This document shows, in pieces, positions 62,236-64,000 of a DNA stretch of 64,000 nt (positions within the stretch are counted from its first letter, which is position 1; each line of letters opens with the position of its first letter). The translations under genes were made by a program, and so were the position numbers. The notes beneath the pieces were generated by a model. The model was not told the origin of the DNA, searched no databases, and was given only the letters and a program-made list of their open reading frames with translations. Location: the NCBI RefSeq assembly GCF_026625645.1, contig NZ_CP113056.1:1240001-1304000 (forward strand), given 5' to 3'. The DNA is from Ancylobacter sp. SL191. GTDB lineage: Bacteria; Pseudomonadota; Alphaproteobacteria; Rhizobiales; Xanthobacteraceae.

Positions 62236-63039
62236 ATGCGTCCAGTCATCGGCGTGATCAGCGACGTGAAGACCATCAATGGTCAGGTCACGCACGGGGT
62301 CACGGAAAAGTACATCTATGCGGTTGCGCGCGGCGCGCAGGCCATGCCGGTGCTGATCCCCGGCACCATTTCGGCGGTCGACGCCGCCATGGCGCCCGAA
62401 CGCGTGGTGATCGACGAGATCCTCGACCTCGTCGACGGCATCTTCCTGCCGGGCAGCCCGTCCAATGTCGGCCCCCATCATTATGGCGACCGCCCGCACG
62501 ATCCGCCGCTGCCGGCCGATCCGCACCGCGACGACATCTCGCTGCCGCTCATCACCGCGGCGCTGCAGCGCGGCGTGCCGCTATTCGGCGTGTGCCGGGG
62601 CTTTCAGGAAATGAATGTCGCGTTCGGCGGCACGCTGTTCCAGAAGCTCTATGAGCAGGAAGGCCGCTTCGACCATCGCGAGGATTCCACCCTCGACCTT
62701 AACGGCCAGTACGCGCCGGTTCACGACGTCGCGCTCACCCCCGGCGGCCTGCTGGCGGGCCTTGCCGGGGCCGAGACGTGGCGGGTGAACTCGCTGCACG
62801 GGCAGGGGGTCGCCACGCTGGCGCCCGGTCTCGACGTCGAGGCCAAGGCGCCGGACGGCACCATTGAGGCGTTCCGCGTGCCCAACACGCCGGGCTTCAA
62901 CCTCGCCATCCAGTGGCACCCGGAATGGCGCTTCTGGGAGGACAAGCTCTCCACCGGCGTCTTTACCGCCTTTGGCGCCGCCGCCCGGCTCTATGCCGAG
63001 GAGCGCCGCGGTAACCCGAAGCTGAAGGCGACGGGCTAA
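62236..63039 (+). CDS. puuD: Gamma-glutamyl-gamma-aminobutyrate hydrolase (PuuD-like class I GATase)
   Basis: 267 residues. The class I glutamine amidotransferase nucleophile is in GVPLFGVCRGFQEMNVAFGGTLFQ near residue 120 and the His-Glu pair in LAIQWHPEWRF near 222. VDGIFLPGSPSNVGPHHYG forms the oxyanion strand. It would split gamma-glutamyl-GABA to GABA and glutamate in the putrescine pathway, whose later step needs a GabD enzyme (one is at 38.5 kb). A TTGACA element (62144-62149) lies about 85 bases upstream but lacks a clear -10. It is convergent with the GntR gene. Confidence 0.88.
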   Translation: MRPVIGVISDVKTINGQVTHGVTEKYIYAVARGAQAMPVLIPGTISAVDAAMAPERVVIDEILDLVDGIFLPGSPSNVGPHHYGDRPHDPPLPADPHRDDISLPLITAALQRGVPLFGVCRGFQEMNVAFGGTLFQKLYEQEGRFDHREDSTLDLNGQYAPVHDVALTPGGLLAGLAGAETWRVNSLHGQGVATLAPGLDVEAKAPDGTIEAFRVPNTPGFNLAIQWHPEWRFWEDKLSTGVFTAFGAAARLYAEERRGNPKLKATG

Positions 63040-63059
63040 GCGAACCTACGACGGTCTCT

Positions 63060-63156
63060 TGTCATGGCCGGGCTTGTCCCGGCCATCCACGTCTTGTTCC
63101 CCTGCCGCAACGAAGTCATGGATGCCCGGGCCAAGCCCGGGCATGACGATGGGTCT
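63060..63156. repeat. REP-like palindromic element, copy 2
   Basis: Two hairpins in tandem: TGGCCGGG-CTTGT-CCCGGCCA and GCCCGGG-CCAAG-CCCGGGC, with GTCATGG/ATCCA borders. It is built from the same parts as the element at 12036-12116. It fills the gap between the convergent puuD and GntR genes. Confidence 0.72.
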
Positions 63157-63163
63157 CGGTTCC

Positions 63164-63838
63164 CTACCCCAGCCGCGCCATGAGATGGCCGATGCCGTCG
63201 CGGATGTCCGCCTCGATGGCGCCGCGTAGCCCGGCCTCGTCCTTCGCCTCCAGCGCGGTCAGCGCCTGAACATGGCGATCGACCGGGTAATGCGTCTCCA
63301 GATCCTCCAGCGCGAGGCGCATGAACGGGCCGATCTGCAACCAGACCGATTCGATCAGCGGCAGCAGCACATTGTCCGGCCGCCCGCCATAGAGCGCGCC
63401 ATGGAAGGCGAGGTTGGTCTCGATCATCGCCTCGACGTCGTTCGTCTCCACCGCCGCGTCCGAATCGCGGTTGAGCGCGTGCAGGCGACGCAGGAACACC
63501 TTGTCCGCGACGGCGAGGGCGCGCGCGGCGGCCTCGCATTCCAGCAAAGTGCGCGTCGCCACCAGTTCCTCGAAGCGGCGGGCGGTCATCTCGGGCACGC
63601 GCACCCGGCGATTGTCGAGCAGCACCAGCGCCCGCTCGGCCACCAGCCGGCGCAGCGCCTCGCGCACCGGCATGGCGGAGACGCCCAGCGCCTCGGCAAG
63701 CCCGCGAATGGTCACCGCCTGGCCGGGCGGGAAGCGCCCGCTCATCACCGAGCGGCGCAGGCGGCGGAACACCCATTGCTGCACCGTCTCGCCATGCAGG
63801 CGCGGCTCAAAGACGAGATCGAGCGGGGACGTGTCCAT
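63164..63838 (-). CDS. GntR-family regulator, FadR/FCD group
   Basis: 224 residues. The winged HTH is at about 15-85: RRLRRSVMSGRFPPGQAVTIRGLAEALGVSAMPVREALRRLVAERALVLLDNRRVRVPEM. The FCD domain follows with its metal/ligand residues in NLAFHGALYGG and the terminal DRHVQALTALEAKDEAGLRGAIEADI. It is divergent from a gene that begins at 63976 and convergent with puuD, so it probably governs this polyamine/GABA region. Effector unknown. Confidence 0.9.
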   Translation of the reverse strand: MDTSPLDLVFEPRLHGETVQQWVFRRLRRSVMSGRFPPGQAVTIRGLAEALGVSAMPVREALRRLVAERALVLLDNRRVRVPEMTARRFEELVATRTLLECEAAARALAVADKVFLRRLHALNRDSDAAVETNDVEAMIETNLAFHGALYGGRPDNVLLPLIESVWLQIGPFMRLALEDLETHYPVDRHVQALTALEAKDEAGLRGAIEADIRDGIGHLMARLG

Positions 63839-63915
63839 GGCGGCTCGCGGAACGGCAGGGCAAGGAGGGTGGCGCGGGTGAGGTGAGCGGCGGGTGACGT
63901 GAGAATGTCAGCCGG

Positions 63916-63933
63916 CTGCGTTATATAGCGCAG
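63916..63933. promoter_or_regulatory. Near-perfect palindrome between the GntR gene and the next gene
   Basis: CTGCG-TTATATAG-CGCAG has 5-bp perfect arms and an almost symmetric TATATA centre. It is placed between divergent starts, 43 bases before the next gene, and could be the GntR operator overlapping a promoter. Confidence 0.45.
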
Positions 63934-63975
63934 TTGAGGCGTCCCGCACGCCGAACCGACACGGGGAGAACATCC

Positions 63976-64000
63976 ATGGCCGATACCGACCTCCAGCCGA
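63976..64000 (+). CDS. Start of a truncated gene
   Basis: Only eight codons (MADTDLQP) before the window ends. An SD-like GGGGAGA lies seven bases before the ATG. It is divergent from the GntR gene and therefore probably its target. The product cannot be named from this fragment. Confidence 0.6.

Noticed and set aside
63036..63160. Open frame reading through the element downstream of the GntR gene
   Set aside because: The translated peptide is derived from the REP-like repeat, a common false coding signal.

Overview
This is a gene-dense, high-GC chromosomal window from an alphaproteobacterium, most likely a Hyphomicrobiales/Xanthobacteraceae-type organism (Ancylobacter, Starkeya or Xanthobacter-like). 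That placement is inferred from RpoH2, CarD, HigBA, the divergent tlpA-argH pair, rpmB-DUF3108-helicase, and the nadD-rsfS-rlmH-envC-ctpA-rppH block, not from a database search.

Layout. 1-7.3 kb: a membrane diguanylate cyclase (cut by the window edge) coupled to a TRAP-type binding protein, an OxyR-like regulator without the redox cysteines, a small YdcH-type protein whose start site lies in a strong hairpin, a TerC transporter, an array of tandem hairpins, an SbtA-type bicarbonate permease and a DedA protein. 7.5-15.1 kb: tRNA-Arg(CCT), a secreted nuclease-like protein, an M48 lipoprotein protease, rpoH, a higBA toxin-antitoxin pair with a clear promoter/operator, a REP-like element, carD, fdxA and proA. 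15.3-23.9 kb: YihY, a MarR-GNAT pair with a long palindromic operator, a host-attachment protein, TspO, a twin-TM protein and the PduO-type adenosyltransferase, GST, rhomboid, etfBA and 3-hydroxybutyryl-CoA dehydrogenase.

23.9-25.7 kb: an AT-rich island holding a retron. Its reverse transcriptase has the retron hallmarks NAxxH, YADD and VTG, is fused to a C-terminal trypsin-like protease with an intact His-Asp-Ser triad, and is preceded by a candidate msr-msd RNA bounded by perfect 11-bp inverted repeats (a1/a2) and a TTGACA promoter element. This is the best candidate in the window for an unusual, probably anti-phage, system.

25.7-48.6 kb: a DMT exporter, tlpA/argH/yciB, an aldo-keto reductase, arylesterase divergent from a YbbAP-type ABC transporter, a Bax-inhibitor-like protein, an HxlR-controlled VOC/DUF1428 pair, gabD, a DsbA-like protein with a RutR-like regulator, cytochrome b561, a phytase-like esterase, queuosine precursor transporter, rpmB, DUF3108 and a large helicase whose C-terminal tail is frameshifted at a G6 run. 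48.7-64 kb: nadD-rsfS-rlmH-envC-ctpA, rppH, a TetR-controlled RND efflux operon, a LON-domain protein, a CnoX-like thioredoxin, a YbaK-type editing protein, a PuuD-type glutamine amidotransferase and its probable GntR regulator, and the first codons of another gene.

Two normally contiguous neighbourhoods (proA-nadD and helicase-fdxA-carD) are both broken here in a way that one inversion of about 35 kb (13.6 to 48.65 kb) would repair.
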